Below, piece after piece: positions 9,914-18,334 of a stretch of DNA of 64,000 nt. The DNA is from Robertmurraya kyonggiensis (GTDB lineage: Bacteria; Bacillota; Bacilli; Bacillales; Cytobacillaceae), in contig NZ_SWBM01000003.1 of assembly GCF_005116465.1 (NCBI RefSeq), positions 372,001 through 436,000 on the forward strand, written 5' to 3'. The number at the start of each line of letters is the position of its first letter. The stretch's first letter is position 1. The notes beneath the pieces are model-generated. The model saw only the letters and a program-made list of their open reading frames with translations, ran no database searches and was not told where the DNA came from. The position numbers and the translations under genes were made by a program.

Positions 9914-10609
9914 TTAAGAGAAAACTCCATTTTGCATGTTGTACTCACGATTAACTAAATGATTCATAAACTCTAGATCATGGAAGATTCCTAGCATTGT
10001 TGTTCCTTCGTTCATCAGCTGCTCAATCAGAAGCTTTACCTTTATTTTCGAGTCATGATCAAGACTCGCTGTTGGCTCATCTAAAAGGAGCAAACGTGGC
10101 TTTTTCACCATCGCCCTCGCAATATTAAGCCTTAGCTTTTCCCCACCCGAAAAAGTCGTTGGATAGCTGTCCCATAGCTCTTGATCCAATTCAAAATGAG
10201 TGAGAATTTTTTCTGTTTCCTTTTCTGCAAAACTCTTACTTTCACCCATTTCAAGAATCGCCTGCTGCACAAGCTGTCTTGCTGTCGTTCGAGGCATGAC
10301 ATTCAAAAATTGTGAGACATAGCCAATTTCATGCTTTCTTAAGTAGAGCATTTGGCGTTCGGAGGCTTCTGCTAAATTAATACGACCAAATTTTTTTGAG
10401 TGATACCAGATACTCCCTTGCTGGATTCGGTAAGCCCCGTAGATACATTTTAAAATGGTCGACTTTCCACTCCCGCTTTTTCCAGTGATCCCAATAAATT
10501 CACCCTCGTTAAGTTGGATATCCACATGACTAACAGCACGGATATGTTTGCCAAGGTTATGAAGGTCAAACGATTTGGATAAATCCTTTATTTCTAAAAG
10601 AGTTTCCAC
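9914..10609 (-). CDS. phnL: C-P lyase accessory ABC-type ATPase PhnL
   Basis: 231 residues; start GTG at 10609 behind AGGTGAGCAG. ABC ATPase with Walker A GKSGSGKST near residue 44, signature FSGGEKLRLNIARAM and Walker B LLLLDEPTASLD. PhnL belongs to the C-P lyase core set. It resembles lipoprotein-exporter ATPases but has no membrane partner; with PhnI, G and H it supports the first step, attachment of the phosphonate to ribose triphosphate. Here it follows phnM rather than phnK, 34 nt downstream, and ends 121 nt before phnD. Confidence 0.9.
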   Translation of the reverse strand: METLLEIKDLSKSFDLHNLGKHIRAVSHVDIQLNEGEFIGITGKSGSGKSTILKCIYGAYRIQQGSIWYHSKKFGRINLAEASERQMLYLRKHEIGYVSQFLNVMPRTTARQLVQQAILEMGESKSFAEKETEKILTHFELDQELWDSYPTTFSGGEKLRLNIARAMVKKPRLLLLDEPTASLDHDSKIKVKLLIEQLMNEGTTMLGIFHDLEFMNHLVNREYNMQNGVFS

Positions 10610-10643
10610 CTGCTCACCTGCTTTCCCATTTGATTTCTAGACT

Positions 10644-11822
10644 CTAGATTCGATAGTTGGTCTTTTGAATGAGCTTTCCATCAACAAAGACGCCTGTAAT
10701 AACCGGAAAATCATCTGTTATTCGTTCAATAATTAACAAATCAGCTTTTTTCCCTTCGCAAAGCGACCCGATTTCATGATCCATTTTGACCGCCTTTGCT
10801 GGATTAATCGTCACAAGCTTCATCGTTTCTGCTAGATCCATGTCGTAATTATCTACTAAAGCAAAGATGGCATGGAGCATCCCCGCAGGATAATAATCGC
10901 TGCACAAAATATCAATAGCCTGATTTTGAATCGCCTCTGCTGCCCCTAAATTCCCACTATGTGATCCTCCTAGAAGAACATTTGGCGCACCTGCAATGGT
11001 ATACATGCCAAGCTGTCTAGCTCTTTGTGCCACCTCAAGCGTAATCGGGAATTCACTAATCGTTGTACCGAAGCTTTTCACAAGCTCTAATTTTTCAACC
11101 GTATCGTCATCATGTGAAGCCACTGCAATTTGATACTCATGGGCCAACTCTGCAATTTCCCTGATATCTTCAATCGATAGTTTTTCTTTCGTTTGATGGT
11201 TATGAATAAGCACATCAATGGAGGCATCGCTAAGTTTGTTATAGCTTTTCACCGTTTTTCGATAGATTTCTAGATGACGGTACTGGCCTTGTCCCGGCGT
11301 ATGGTCCATAAACGAAACGAGGTGAACTTTATTCTCTCGAATATAACATTTCAGATTTTCAATTTCGTCAACATTATCAATCTCAAATCTTGCATGAAAA
11401 CGATGACGAACGAGGTGCTTTGTTGTATGGCTCTTATCGATTAAGTCTATGAATTTTCGAACATTTTCTGGCTCTCGGATCGGTTTATAGTCATATTCTG
11501 TGCCTTTAAAAAGAGACAGCGAATGAAACATCGTTGTAATTCCGTGCCCGATCAATTCCTTCTCTGTTTCTCTTAAACTCAAATCAAAGTTCATCAAAGA
11601 AGTCGGTCTTGGAGCCGCCATATGCTCAATATAATCGGAATGGATGTCGATAAACCCTGGAGAAACATAGCCTCCAGCCGCATTAATAATCTCCATTCCC
11701 TCTTTAAATTTAATCTCACCTTTTGGTGCAATCTTTTTGATTCGATCTTCTTCTATTAAAAGATCATAGCCATGCAACACGGTATCTTCGGTGATCAATC
11801 TTCCATTTGTAATGACGTACAA
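10644..11822 (-). CDS. phnM: Ribose 1-methylphosphonate 5-triphosphate diphosphatase PhnM
   Basis: 392 residues; start TTG at 11822 with GGGGG 7 nt upstream. Amidohydrolase-superfamily fold with metal-binding motifs PGFIDIHSDYIEH near residue 57, HNHQT and ASHDDDT. PhnM removes pyrophosphate from alpha-D-ribose 1-methylphosphonate 5-triphosphate to give the 5-phosphate substrate of PhnJ. The conserved LGGSHSGNLG and CSDYYPAGMLHAIF segments are typical of PhnM. It lies 30 nt after phnK. Confidence 0.93.
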   Translation of the reverse strand: MYVITNGRLITEDTVLHGYDLLIEEDRIKKIAPKGEIKFKEGMEIINAAGGYVSPGFIDIHSDYIEHMAAPRPTSLMNFDLSLRETEKELIGHGITTMFHSLSLFKGTEYDYKPIREPENVRKFIDLIDKSHTTKHLVRHRFHARFEIDNVDEIENLKCYIRENKVHLVSFMDHTPGQGQYRHLEIYRKTVKSYNKLSDASIDVLIHNHQTKEKLSIEDIREIAELAHEYQIAVASHDDDTVEKLELVKSFGTTISEFPITLEVAQRARQLGMYTIAGAPNVLLGGSHSGNLGAAEAIQNQAIDILCSDYYPAGMLHAIFALVDNYDMDLAETMKLVTINPAKAVKMDHEIGSLCEGKKADLLIIERITDDFPVITGVFVDGKLIQKTNYRI

Positions 11823-11852
11823 AGTCCTTCCCCCTAAGCTTTTCGAATATGT

Positions 11853-12698
11853 TTAAAGCAAAGAATGAACCAATTGCTGTGTATATGGATGCTGTGGGTC
11901 CTCTAAAATTTGATCAGTTAAGCCTTCTTCAATTACTTTCCCTTCTAGCATCACAAGTGTTCTGTCTGCGAGCATGCGTATAACACCTAAGTCATGTGAT
12001 ACGAGTACGATGCTAATATTTAGTTCACGCTGCAGGCTCTTGATTAAATCGAGAACACTCGCTTGAACAGATAGGTCAAGTCCAGTAGTCACTTCATCTA
12101 GCAAAAGCACAGGTGGATTATTGGAAAGAGCCTTGGCAATTTGTACACGCTGTTGCATTCCACCGGAAAAATATTTCGGAGCTTCTTTCCTGCGGTGCAC
12201 AGGAATATTAACCTTATTTAAAAGTTCAGTACCCCTGCTCTCCATCATCCCCACATGGTTGCTTCCTGCTGCAATAAGCTTTTCAGCAATGTTTCCAATC
12301 GAAGAAAAATTCATTCTTAATCCTAGTAAAGGATTTTGATAGACTTTCCCCATAATGTGGTTACGGATGTATCGTTGCTGCTGGGACGATTCCTGAAAAA
12401 GATTTTTTTCCCCATTTTCATAAGAGCGAACAAATGCTGCTCCAGCAGTGACTTCCTGGTCAAAATAAAGGCATTGCATCAAAGTTGATTTCCCACTGCC
12501 ACTCTCCCCGACGATCCCAAGAACTTCCCCTGGGAACACATCAAAGGATACATCTCGGCACGCGTAGACTGTTCCGCAAACCTGACAGTAGTTTTTCACG
12601 AGTGTCTCAGATTCTCCTTCTTTACAATGCGGGCAGCCAGGACCATACTGTTTATTTAAGTTCTTTACCGATAAAACTGGAACTTCAAATTCAGTCAT
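11853..12698 (-). CDS. phnK: C-P lyase ATPase PhnK with an N-terminal CxxC-CxxC insertion
   Basis: 281 residues. ABC ATPase with Walker A GESGSGKST near residue 64, signature FSGGMQQRVQIAKAL and Walker B VLLLDEVTTGLD. In the characterised complex PhnK docks on PhnJ and its ATPase cycle drives C-P lyase turnover. Odd point: between the first strand and Walker A there is an inserted cysteine module, CPHC at 22-25 and CQVC at 38-41, plus Cys47. This looks like a small zinc ribbon and is not in the E. coli protein as I know it. It starts directly after the phnJ stop, with its SD inside phnJ. Confidence 0.92.
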   Translation of the reverse strand: MTEFEVPVLSVKNLNKQYGPGCPHCKEGESETLVKNYCQVCGTVYACRDVSFDVFPGEVLGIVGESGSGKSTLMQCLYFDQEVTAGAAFVRSYENGEKNLFQESSQQQRYIRNHIMGKVYQNPLLGLRMNFSSIGNIAEKLIAAGSNHVGMMESRGTELLNKVNIPVHRRKEAPKYFSGGMQQRVQIAKALSNNPPVLLLDEVTTGLDLSVQASVLDLIKSLQRELNISIVLVSHDLGVIRMLADRTLVMLEGKVIEEGLTDQILEDPQHPYTQQLVHSLL

Positions 12699-13544
12699 TT
12701 ATTTCACTCCAACCGCATTTAATTTTTCAAGACAATAACTTGTATCGTTGCATTGATAGACGGTTTCATCTGTTGCTTCATCGACAAGTTCATCTAAAAA
12801 CACGCCAGTTGAACCACACAAGCGACATTCTTTGTCTTCAAAGGATTCTGGTTCAAAAGGAAAATCTTCGAAGTCCAGTGACACAACTTTTGTATACGGA
12901 GGAACGGCATAGACTTTCTTTTCACGGCCAGCTCCTAGTAAAATAAGGGCTTCACTTTCATCCATTTTTGGATTATCGAAACGTGGAATCGGGCTTGGCG
13001 CCATCACATAGCGTTCATGTACAAGTACGGGATGGTCTGCCCCTGTGGTCATACTTCCATATTTCATAATCTGCTCAAATAACATCAGCCACGCACCCGA
13101 GTATTCTTTTTCCGCATGAAGTTTCTTCGTTTCACTTTCACTCGGCTCATAGTAGCGAAGTGGTTCTGGGATTGGCACCTGCAGGATCAGAATCTGGTCT
13201 TTAGTGAGCGGTACTTCAGGGATTCTATGTCTGGACTGGATTAGAGTTGCGTCATGGGTTTCTTCAGTTGTTTCTACTCCTGTTGTGTCAGAAACAAGCT
13301 TTTTAATATTGACGGCATTGACCGATTCATCCGATCCTTGGTCAATGACCTTCAACACATCATTTTTCCCAATAAGGGAGAGCGTTAACTGCAATCCTCC
13401 AGTCCCCCAACCTCTTCCAATCGGCATTTCTCTTGAGGCAAATGGTACTTGGTACCCCGGAATCGCGATCGCCTTTAAGGTTGCACGGCGAATCTCTCGT
13501 TTTGAACCTTCGTCAAAAAAAGCAAAGTTATAGGCCGTATTCAT
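12699..13544 (-). CDS. phnJ: Alpha-D-ribose 1-methylphosphonate 5-phosphate C-P lyase PhnJ
   Basis: The radical SAM enzyme that breaks the C-P bond, giving methane (or another alkane) and the 5-phosphoribosyl 1,2-cyclic phosphate. 281 residues. The diagnostic Cys spacing CX2CX21CX5C is exact: Cys240, Cys243, Cys265 for the 4Fe-4S cluster and Cys271 as the thiyl-radical residue. The glycyl-radical residue equivalent to E. coli Gly32 is Gly30 in AIPGYQVPF. All key residues are present, so the enzyme should be active. It overlaps phnI by one base and abuts phnK. Confidence 0.96.
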   Translation of the reverse strand: MNTAYNFAFFDEGSKREIRRATLKAIAIPGYQVPFASREMPIGRGWGTGGLQLTLSLIGKNDVLKVIDQGSDESVNAVNIKKLVSDTTGVETTEETHDATLIQSRHRIPEVPLTKDQILILQVPIPEPLRYYEPSESETKKLHAEKEYSGAWLMLFEQIMKYGSMTTGADHPVLVHERYVMAPSPIPRFDNPKMDESEALILLGAGREKKVYAVPPYTKVVSLDFEDFPFEPESFEDKECRLCGSTGVFLDELVDEATDETVYQCNDTSYCLEKLNAVGVK

Positions 13545-14659
13545 TAGCTATTCACCTCTTGTCTTTCCTCTTTTTTCGTCTTCCGCACGCTATCGAGCTT
13601 CGATTGGAAGGTGACATAATGAGGCATTTTCAAGTGCGAGATAAAGCCCGTTGATTCCACAGAATCGATATGATAAAGAACGAATTCTTCATTATGACTA
13701 GGAAACTCATTGTTCGGATGCTCGAGACAATTATCAAGAATTCCCATAGCAATCGCCTTTGTCTCATTTTGACCGAAGCAAAGACCATAGCCGATTTCAA
13801 ACTCCATTTCCTTTTTGCCGTATTCTTTTTCAACACTCACCGGCATGAGCATTTCAGCTTCCGTTACTTGGACTTCACCAATATAATAGGAGTCTTCATC
13901 ATTACCTTCTGACGTTGGATGATCGATCGTCACTGGCAATTTTCCAACTCTTAGCTCGCCAACTGTCGGATGCAACGCCCCATATCCACGAATGACCGCA
14001 TATGCTAGAGACGTGACTGCTCCTGTTTGCCCTCTTGTTAAAATTTGTAGCCTTTGACTTCGTGTTGATGGGAACTCGAGACTTTCCCTTGTTACATCGT
14101 CCGGTTCTTGATTATTATTTTCACAAGGAGGGATTAAGCCTTCCTTACGCAAGTAATCAAGCACTTTTGCGAGAGTGAGGTCGGTAACCTGCTCCTCATT
14201 TTGAGAATCTTCATTATGAAATTGATGGAGCCATTCCTGCACACTTTCATCAGTCTCCTCCATTAAACGAAAATCAAGAAGGCGATGCGTGTAATCTGTT
14301 GTTGCCCCAAGAATCTGCCCGCCGGGAATGTCTTTAAAGCTAGCGGAGATACGACGTTCTAATTGCATCTCATCAGATTCTATTACTCTCGAATAATGCT
14401 TTCTTGGAATGGTCGAACGGTACGCTCTTAATAGAAATACCGCTTCTTCAGGATTTCCTTCTGCTTGCTTGATCGCTAGTGCCGCTAATGTCTCGTCATA
14501 GATACTACTTTCTGACATCACTTGATCGATGAGTCCACGCATTCCTGCTTGGATCTTCTCAACCTCAATCGTTCTGCCTTGTTTTACTCGTTCAAATTTT
14601 AGTCGCTTAATTGATTCCTCAATCGCAAGCGTTCCACCTTTAACAGCTACATATCCCAT
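13544..14659 (-). CDS. phnI: C-P lyase core subunit PhnI
   Basis: 371 residues, the normal length. PhnI is the nucleosidase-like component that, with PhnG, PhnH and PhnL, replaces the adenine of ATP with the phosphonate. The start MGYVAVKGGTLAIEES and the segment LTRGQTGAVTSLAYAVIRGY are family hallmarks. Coupled to phnH and phnJ by single-base overlaps, as expected for subunits of one complex. Confidence 0.94.
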   Translation of the reverse strand: MGYVAVKGGTLAIEESIKRLKFERVKQGRTIEVEKIQAGMRGLIDQVMSESSIYDETLAALAIKQAEGNPEEAVFLLRAYRSTIPRKHYSRVIESDEMQLERRISASFKDIPGGQILGATTDYTHRLLDFRLMEETDESVQEWLHQFHNEDSQNEEQVTDLTLAKVLDYLRKEGLIPPCENNNQEPDDVTRESLEFPSTRSQRLQILTRGQTGAVTSLAYAVIRGYGALHPTVGELRVGKLPVTIDHPTSEGNDEDSYYIGEVQVTEAEMLMPVSVEKEYGKKEMEFEIGYGLCFGQNETKAIAMGILDNCLEHPNNEFPSHNEEFVLYHIDSVESTGFISHLKMPHYVTFQSKLDSVRKTKKEERQEVNS

Positions 14660-15282
14660 TAGACAATCACCCTATTTTCGGTAATTTGTGTTGTGCGTGG
14701 CAATGACAGTAGTTGAGCCTGGTGATCAACAAACATCATTTCAATTCCAAGTGGATATTCTATATTTTTCATTTGGCGGGATTCTACCCATTTCTCGTTT
14801 GTTTCCACGTGAGCGAACTCAATCGCTTGGATTCCTGGCCCTTTTAGTCGTAGTGATGGTTCATCTGATACTTCACTCACTTCCACAATGATCGTCGCAG
14901 AGGAATGAGGATTTTTTAGTGTTCCTGGCTTCGCTATTTCGATTGCATTGTTGAGTGCTCCTACTTCGGCATCTTGAAGGATTAAGATGTAGTCAGCATC
15001 CTCTGTTTCTACTGGCTTTGCATATGTTAATTGATTAATTGTTTTTGTGATGTTCTCTTCTTTTTCGGAAATCACTTTAAAGGTTATTTCCTGATCAAAT
15101 AAGGTTAGGGCCAATAATAATATGGAGGCTGGACAGTCATGGTTGCCTTCTTCCTTGACGAAGCACGCATCCTTCGTTAAATCAGCAAGTTGCCCTGGTC
15201 TTGCAGAAGCATCCACTATTTTTCGATAAACGGATTGCAAATCGTGAACGATATCTAGCTTCACTCTCAATTCCCTCCTCAA
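14659..15282 (-). CDS. phnH: C-P lyase core subunit PhnH
   Basis: 207 residues. Structural subunit of the PhnGHIJ complex. The N-terminal LDIVHDLQSVYRKIVDASAR and the C-terminal GIEMMFVD segment are typical of PhnH. It overlaps phnG by four bases (ATGA arrangement) and phnI by one. No cofactor motif is expected and none is seen. Confidence 0.92.
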   Translation of the reverse strand: MRRELRVKLDIVHDLQSVYRKIVDASARPGQLADLTKDACFVKEEGNHDCPASILLLALTLFDQEITFKVISEKEENITKTINQLTYAKPVETEDADYILILQDAEVGALNNAIEIAKPGTLKNPHSSATIIVEVSEVSDEPSLRLKGPGIQAIEFAHVETNEKWVESRQMKNIEYPLGIEMMFVDHQAQLLSLPRTTQITENRVIV

Positions 15283-15704
15283 GATACATCCATGGTTTCA
15301 AAGTTAACTTTTGTTTTTAAAATGGATTGGTTCTCTGTTACTTTTGTTTTTATGATGTTTTGTTCTTCATGTTCTAGGAGTTGGATCCATTCCTTTGTTT
15401 CAGGAAGGTTGGCTTCGTAGGCTGCATCAATGACTGCGAGATGGTGTGATAGTTCTGGTTGTTCACCGGTTACGATGCCGATTCCGATGACGTCATTGAT
15501 TTGAACTTTGCATTCAGTGACCAGTACTTCACCTGGATAGAAAAGGCTTTTTTTTGATGTTTCTCTTACTTTCATCATGACTAAACCATTTTCGGGCTCT
15601 TGAATGACTTTCACGTCGTAGTGTTCGGTGATTGTCTTTGTTAATGTTTCTGCTAGTTTTTGAGAGCCGTTGATTAAGATTTCAGTTCTTCGTCTTCTTT
15701 TCAT
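15279..15704 (-). CDS. phnG: C-P lyase core subunit PhnG
   Basis: 141 residues from the ATG at 15704, which is preceded by GGAGG 5 nt away. The longer open frame to 15845 has no ribosome site and would run through the promoter region. First gene of the C-P lyase operon. The segment GEVLVTECKVQINDVIGIGIVTGEQPE in the middle is the conserved PhnG core (residues 75-100). The 120 bp upstream hold a weak TTTACA-type Pho-box-like region (around 15804-15780) and no repeated strong promoter. Confidence 0.9.
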   Translation of the reverse strand: MKRRRRTEILINGSQKLAETLTKTITEHYDVKVIQEPENGLVMMKVRETSKKSLFYPGEVLVTECKVQINDVIGIGIVTGEQPELSHHLAVIDAAYEANLPETKEWIQLLEHEEQNIIKTKVTENQSILKTKVNFETMDVS

Positions 15705-15825
15705 CGCTAGGCCTCCGTGCGTTTCGTTTGTTTTTACTCTTTTACTGTATCTTGTTGCCAAGTGAGCGCACGTAAAAGAACGGTGAAGTTTGTTTGGGTT
15801 TTGTAAAGATGTTATTGATTTTCGA

Positions 15826-15860
15826 GAAAAAAAATAGGCCACCAATAATTTTGGTCAGCC
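15826..15860 (-). terminator. Terminator of the SMR operon, upstream of phnG
   Basis: On the minus strand GGCTGACCAA / TTGGTGGCC forms an imperfect hairpin followed by TATTTTTTTT. It separates the SMR genes from phnG, so the C-P lyase operon needs its own promoter in 15705-15825. The 170 bp between this hairpin and the SMR stop show nothing else recognisable. Confidence 0.65.
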
Positions 15861-16029
15861 TCTCTCATTTGAAGATACAAAAACAACTATCAAGGGAAGT
15901 AAAATAGGAGAGTAATTCGAATTGAATTAGCTTTCCTATTTCATTGATTAATTGAGTTTTTTGAAGTATCTTATGTAGTTTTAGCAACAAATCGTTTTCA
16001 AGGTTGGTGATCGCTTTGTCTTCAATCAA

Positions 16030-16350
16030 CTACTCAAGGAACTTCAGCATGGTTACTGCCCCAATAACACCGAGAATGCACAGGAGGCGAAATGGATTAC
16101 GCGATTCCTGAAAAAAGATCATACCAACAATAGCTGCCCCGACCGTCCCAATACCGGTCCATACCGCGTATGCTGTCGCCAAAGGTATCCATTCCATGAC
16201 CTGTATCAGTATTTGAAAGCTAATGATGAAACCGCCGTAAAGCAGGATGTTATTTAATAGGTTATTTTCTTCTACTGTACGCTTAATACCAATAACACCA
16301 ATTACTTCGAAAAGCCCAGCAATTATAAGTAGAGTCCATTCGAACATCAA
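16030..16350 (-). CDS. ykkD: SMR-family efflux subunit, YkkD-like
   Basis: 106 residues with four membrane segments. The conserved SMR Glu lies in the first helix (AGLFEVIGVIGIK), and AYAVWTGIGTVGAAIVG marks helix 3. It resembles B. subtilis YkkD, one half of a heterodimeric exporter now known to remove guanidinium. The start overlaps the partner gene by four bases, consistent with a paired dimer. It lies downstream of a structured leader resembling a guanidine riboswitch. Other drug cations are possible. Confidence 0.82.
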   Translation of the reverse strand: MMFEWTLLIIAGLFEVIGVIGIKRTVEENNLLNNILLYGGFIISFQILIQVMEWIPLATAYAVWTGIGTVGAAIVGMIFFQESRNPFRLLCILGVIGAVTMLKFLE

Positions 16351-16691
16351 GCTTTTCCTCCCTTCGAAGTAGTTTTAAGTCCGATGATACATAGCAACAA
16401 GAACAGAATTACCCCCGCTTTAAGTGGGAGTATCCCACCTTCCATTATCCCCTCAACAACCGTTGTTCCAATTGTCCCGATCCCAACGAATACTGCATAT
16501 ACAGTGCCGATCGGTATAACTGTAGCTCCACGTGTTAAAAGATCGAAACTAACGAGCAGGGCTATCAGGACAACCAGCGACGGAATTTCTTCATATTTAA
16601 ATCCGGTAGCCCAAACAATTTCCAGTCCCCCACCTACGAGGACATAAATCCAAGCTCGATTAACACTGATGCTTTTCTTCTTTTTTTCCAT
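16347..16691 (-). CDS. ykkC: SMR-family efflux subunit, YkkC-like
   Basis: 114 residues, four membrane segments. Conserved Glu in GGGLEIVWATGFK and the motif GTVYAVFVGIGTIGTTVVE. The C-terminal IGLKTTSKGGKA recalls the end of YkkC, and the N-terminus has a basic extension. Paired SMR proteins of unequal length are obligate heterodimers. First gene of the two-gene operon, with GGGAGGG before the ATG. The transported ion is inferred from homology and from the leader element at 16736-16804. Confidence 0.82.
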   Translation of the reverse strand: MEKKKKSISVNRAWIYVLVGGGLEIVWATGFKYEEIPSLVVLIALLVSFDLLTRGATVIPIGTVYAVFVGIGTIGTTVVEGIMEGGILPLKAGVILFLLLCIIGLKTTSKGGKA

Positions 16692-16735
16692 CTGTATTCC
16701 CTCCCTTTATGTAAACTTTGGATATATCATTTAAG

Positions 16736-16804
16736 ATGAGTGAAGTTATTAACATTGCCTCTTAGCCGGGTACTCATTCGTCCGTTTTGAACTTCCAAGA
16801 AGTT
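16736..16804 (-). promoter_or_regulatory. Candidate guanidine-type riboswitch before the SMR pair
   Basis: On the minus strand GGACGA (16783-16778), ATGAGT (16777-16772) and ACCCGG (16771-16766) occur in a row. ATGAGT can pair with ACTCAT (16741-16736). GAAGTT (16795-16790) can pair across with AACTTC (16747-16742), giving a pseudoknot, or fold locally with AACTTC (16804-16799). GGACGA...ACCCGG matches my memory of the guanidine-III consensus; class IV is another option for Firmicutes SMR genes. Class I is excluded by sequence. Confidence 0.55.
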
Positions 16805-16933
16805 AATAAATCTTTGCCATTTATATAGTGTTATTCTCTATAAAAATCCTCTTTTTTACAATTGCTTAAATACCTGACTTTCGATTACCAAATTTCTTTG
16901 ATAATATTACCATAATATTGTTCTCAAAAAGCT

Positions 16934-16983
16934 AAAAGCAGTGCGATTTCACTTGAGAAATCCACTGCTTTTATATTTTTTAT
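16934..16983. terminator. Strong terminator downstream of the GntR regulator
   Basis: AAAAGCAGTG plus GATTTC pair with GAAATC plus CACTGCTTTT, with T-rich sequence on both sides. It follows the GntR gene on the minus strand and isolates it from the SMR operon. The rest of 16805-17151 shows no open frame or further motif. Confidence 0.8.
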
Positions 16984-17151
16984 ACTATACAGTTACCCCA
17001 ATAGAGAACAGATTAGTAGATGGATGAACTACATTAGCTTTCTTACTTGTATGTTAACTTACAATCTAAGTACACACCTTGTACATATTTGGGATCTCCT
17101 CCTGAGTCTCATACCCTTAACATGGCACTAGAAACTTTTTACAACCAAAAT

Positions 17152-17853
17152 TTAGATTAAATAGGTAAAGCAGTCGCTTCTATAGATATTTCTTGAGTAT
17201 TCTAGTACTTTTCCGGTTTTTTTATCGACGCAGCCTGATTCTAGTTGTAGGAGTGGAACGAGACTTGGACATTTTAAGATTTCTCTTTCCTTTTTATTCG
17301 GAAATACGACACTCAGTTGGCTACGCATCGTTTCGAAGTCAGTGTAGCCTTGTTCGTGATAGTATTGAAAGATCGAGTTTATGACCTCGCCTTCTTGTGC
17401 GATATTTTCAAAGGTTGATTGAGATAAGTAGGATGTATGGACTGCAATTGGGCAGTCTTCCACGATTCTCAGTCGGCTTATTTTATAAACTGCGTCGTCC
17501 TTTTTTGCCTGTAATGCGTGATAAATAGAAGAATCATAGTTGATCATTTCACTTACTATATTCTTCGTTTCAAATTCATAATTTAGCTCTCTCATTTTTT
17601 CGCTGAAACTAACGTCTCCAGTTAAAATGAGCGGAATTTGTAGCTTCTGATTTTGAACATAGCTTCCTTTTCCTTGTTTGGAAAAAATGTAGCCGAGCTC
17701 TTGCAGACGTTCATAGGCTTTTCGAACAACCATTCTTGGTACTTGATAAAAATCGGCCAGTTCATTTTCCGACGGTAGCTTGTCATTAGGTTTGTAGTTG
17801 CCTGCCCGTATTTCCGAAATCAGTCTATCCACCAACAATGCTTTTTCAGACAA
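17152..17853 (-). CDS. GntR/HutC-family regulator with UTRA domain (PhnF-like candidate)
   Basis: About 233 residues. I prefer the TTG at 17853, with AGGGGG 10 nt upstream; an upstream TTG at 17877 is the alternative. The N-terminal winged helix (residues 1-70) contains PSENELADFYQVPRMVVRKAYERL. The C-terminal 150 residues fit a UTRA ligand-binding fold. UTRA regulators often sense a substrate or pathway intermediate. Its position among phosphonate genes suggests a PhnF-like repressor, but SMR genes lie between it and phnG and no matching operator was found. Regulator class is secure, target is not. Confidence 0.8.
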   Translation of the reverse strand: MSEKALLVDRLISEIRAGNYKPNDKLPSENELADFYQVPRMVVRKAYERLQELGYIFSKQGKGSYVQNQKLQIPLILTGDVSFSEKMRELNYEFETKNIVSEMINYDSSIYHALQAKKDDAVYKISRLRIVEDCPIAVHTSYLSQSTFENIAQEGEVINSIFQYYHEQGYTDFETMRSQLSVVFPNKKEREILKCPSLVPLLQLESGCVDKKTGKVLEYSRNIYRSDCFTYLI

Positions 17854-17877
17854 TTTGACGTTGCCCCCTTCGACCAA

Positions 17878-18334
17878 TCTAAAAAGAGTATATCCCTTGA
17901 ATATAAATAAACTGTATCAACTATGTAAATTTCGCAAATTCAAACTATATTGGAAAGCTCTAAACCAATGATAAAGAGTCCGTTTTGAGCTGCTTTATTA
18001 ATACACACAAAATGACAATATTTTTATATCACATTATGTGTAATAAGAATGAAGGAGATTAATTCATACTGGAAAAATATTTTGACGTAAAGTAGAGCGA
18101 GGTGTTTATTTATGCTATAAAGGCAACAAATATAAAAGCATCCAAACTGGTTCATTTGGATGCCTTTTGTCAAAATCCGATACAGACACCATAAGATGAT
18201 CATTCGGAATAATCACTTCTCAGTTGCTGTATTCGCCATTGCAATAGAAATACTATTCTAACTGTTGATTTGATTGATAATTAGAACAATCTCAACATAT
18301 TGTCTTTCGTCATAAGGTCTCTGAATTTTTTAGT
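17878..18334. other. Noncoding spacer with an azoR terminator
   Basis: AT-rich 457-bp spacer. The only clear element is a hairpin at 18138-18163 (GCATCCAAA / TTTGGATGC) with TTTT on the minus strand side, a terminator about 170 bp after azoR. An unused AAGGAGA site at about 18053 has no frame behind it. No gene recognised. Confidence 0.6.

Noticed and set aside
16692-16900. Guanidine-I (classical ykkC) riboswitch
   Set aside because: The conserved guanidine-I blocks are absent; the motifs present fit other guanidine classes better.
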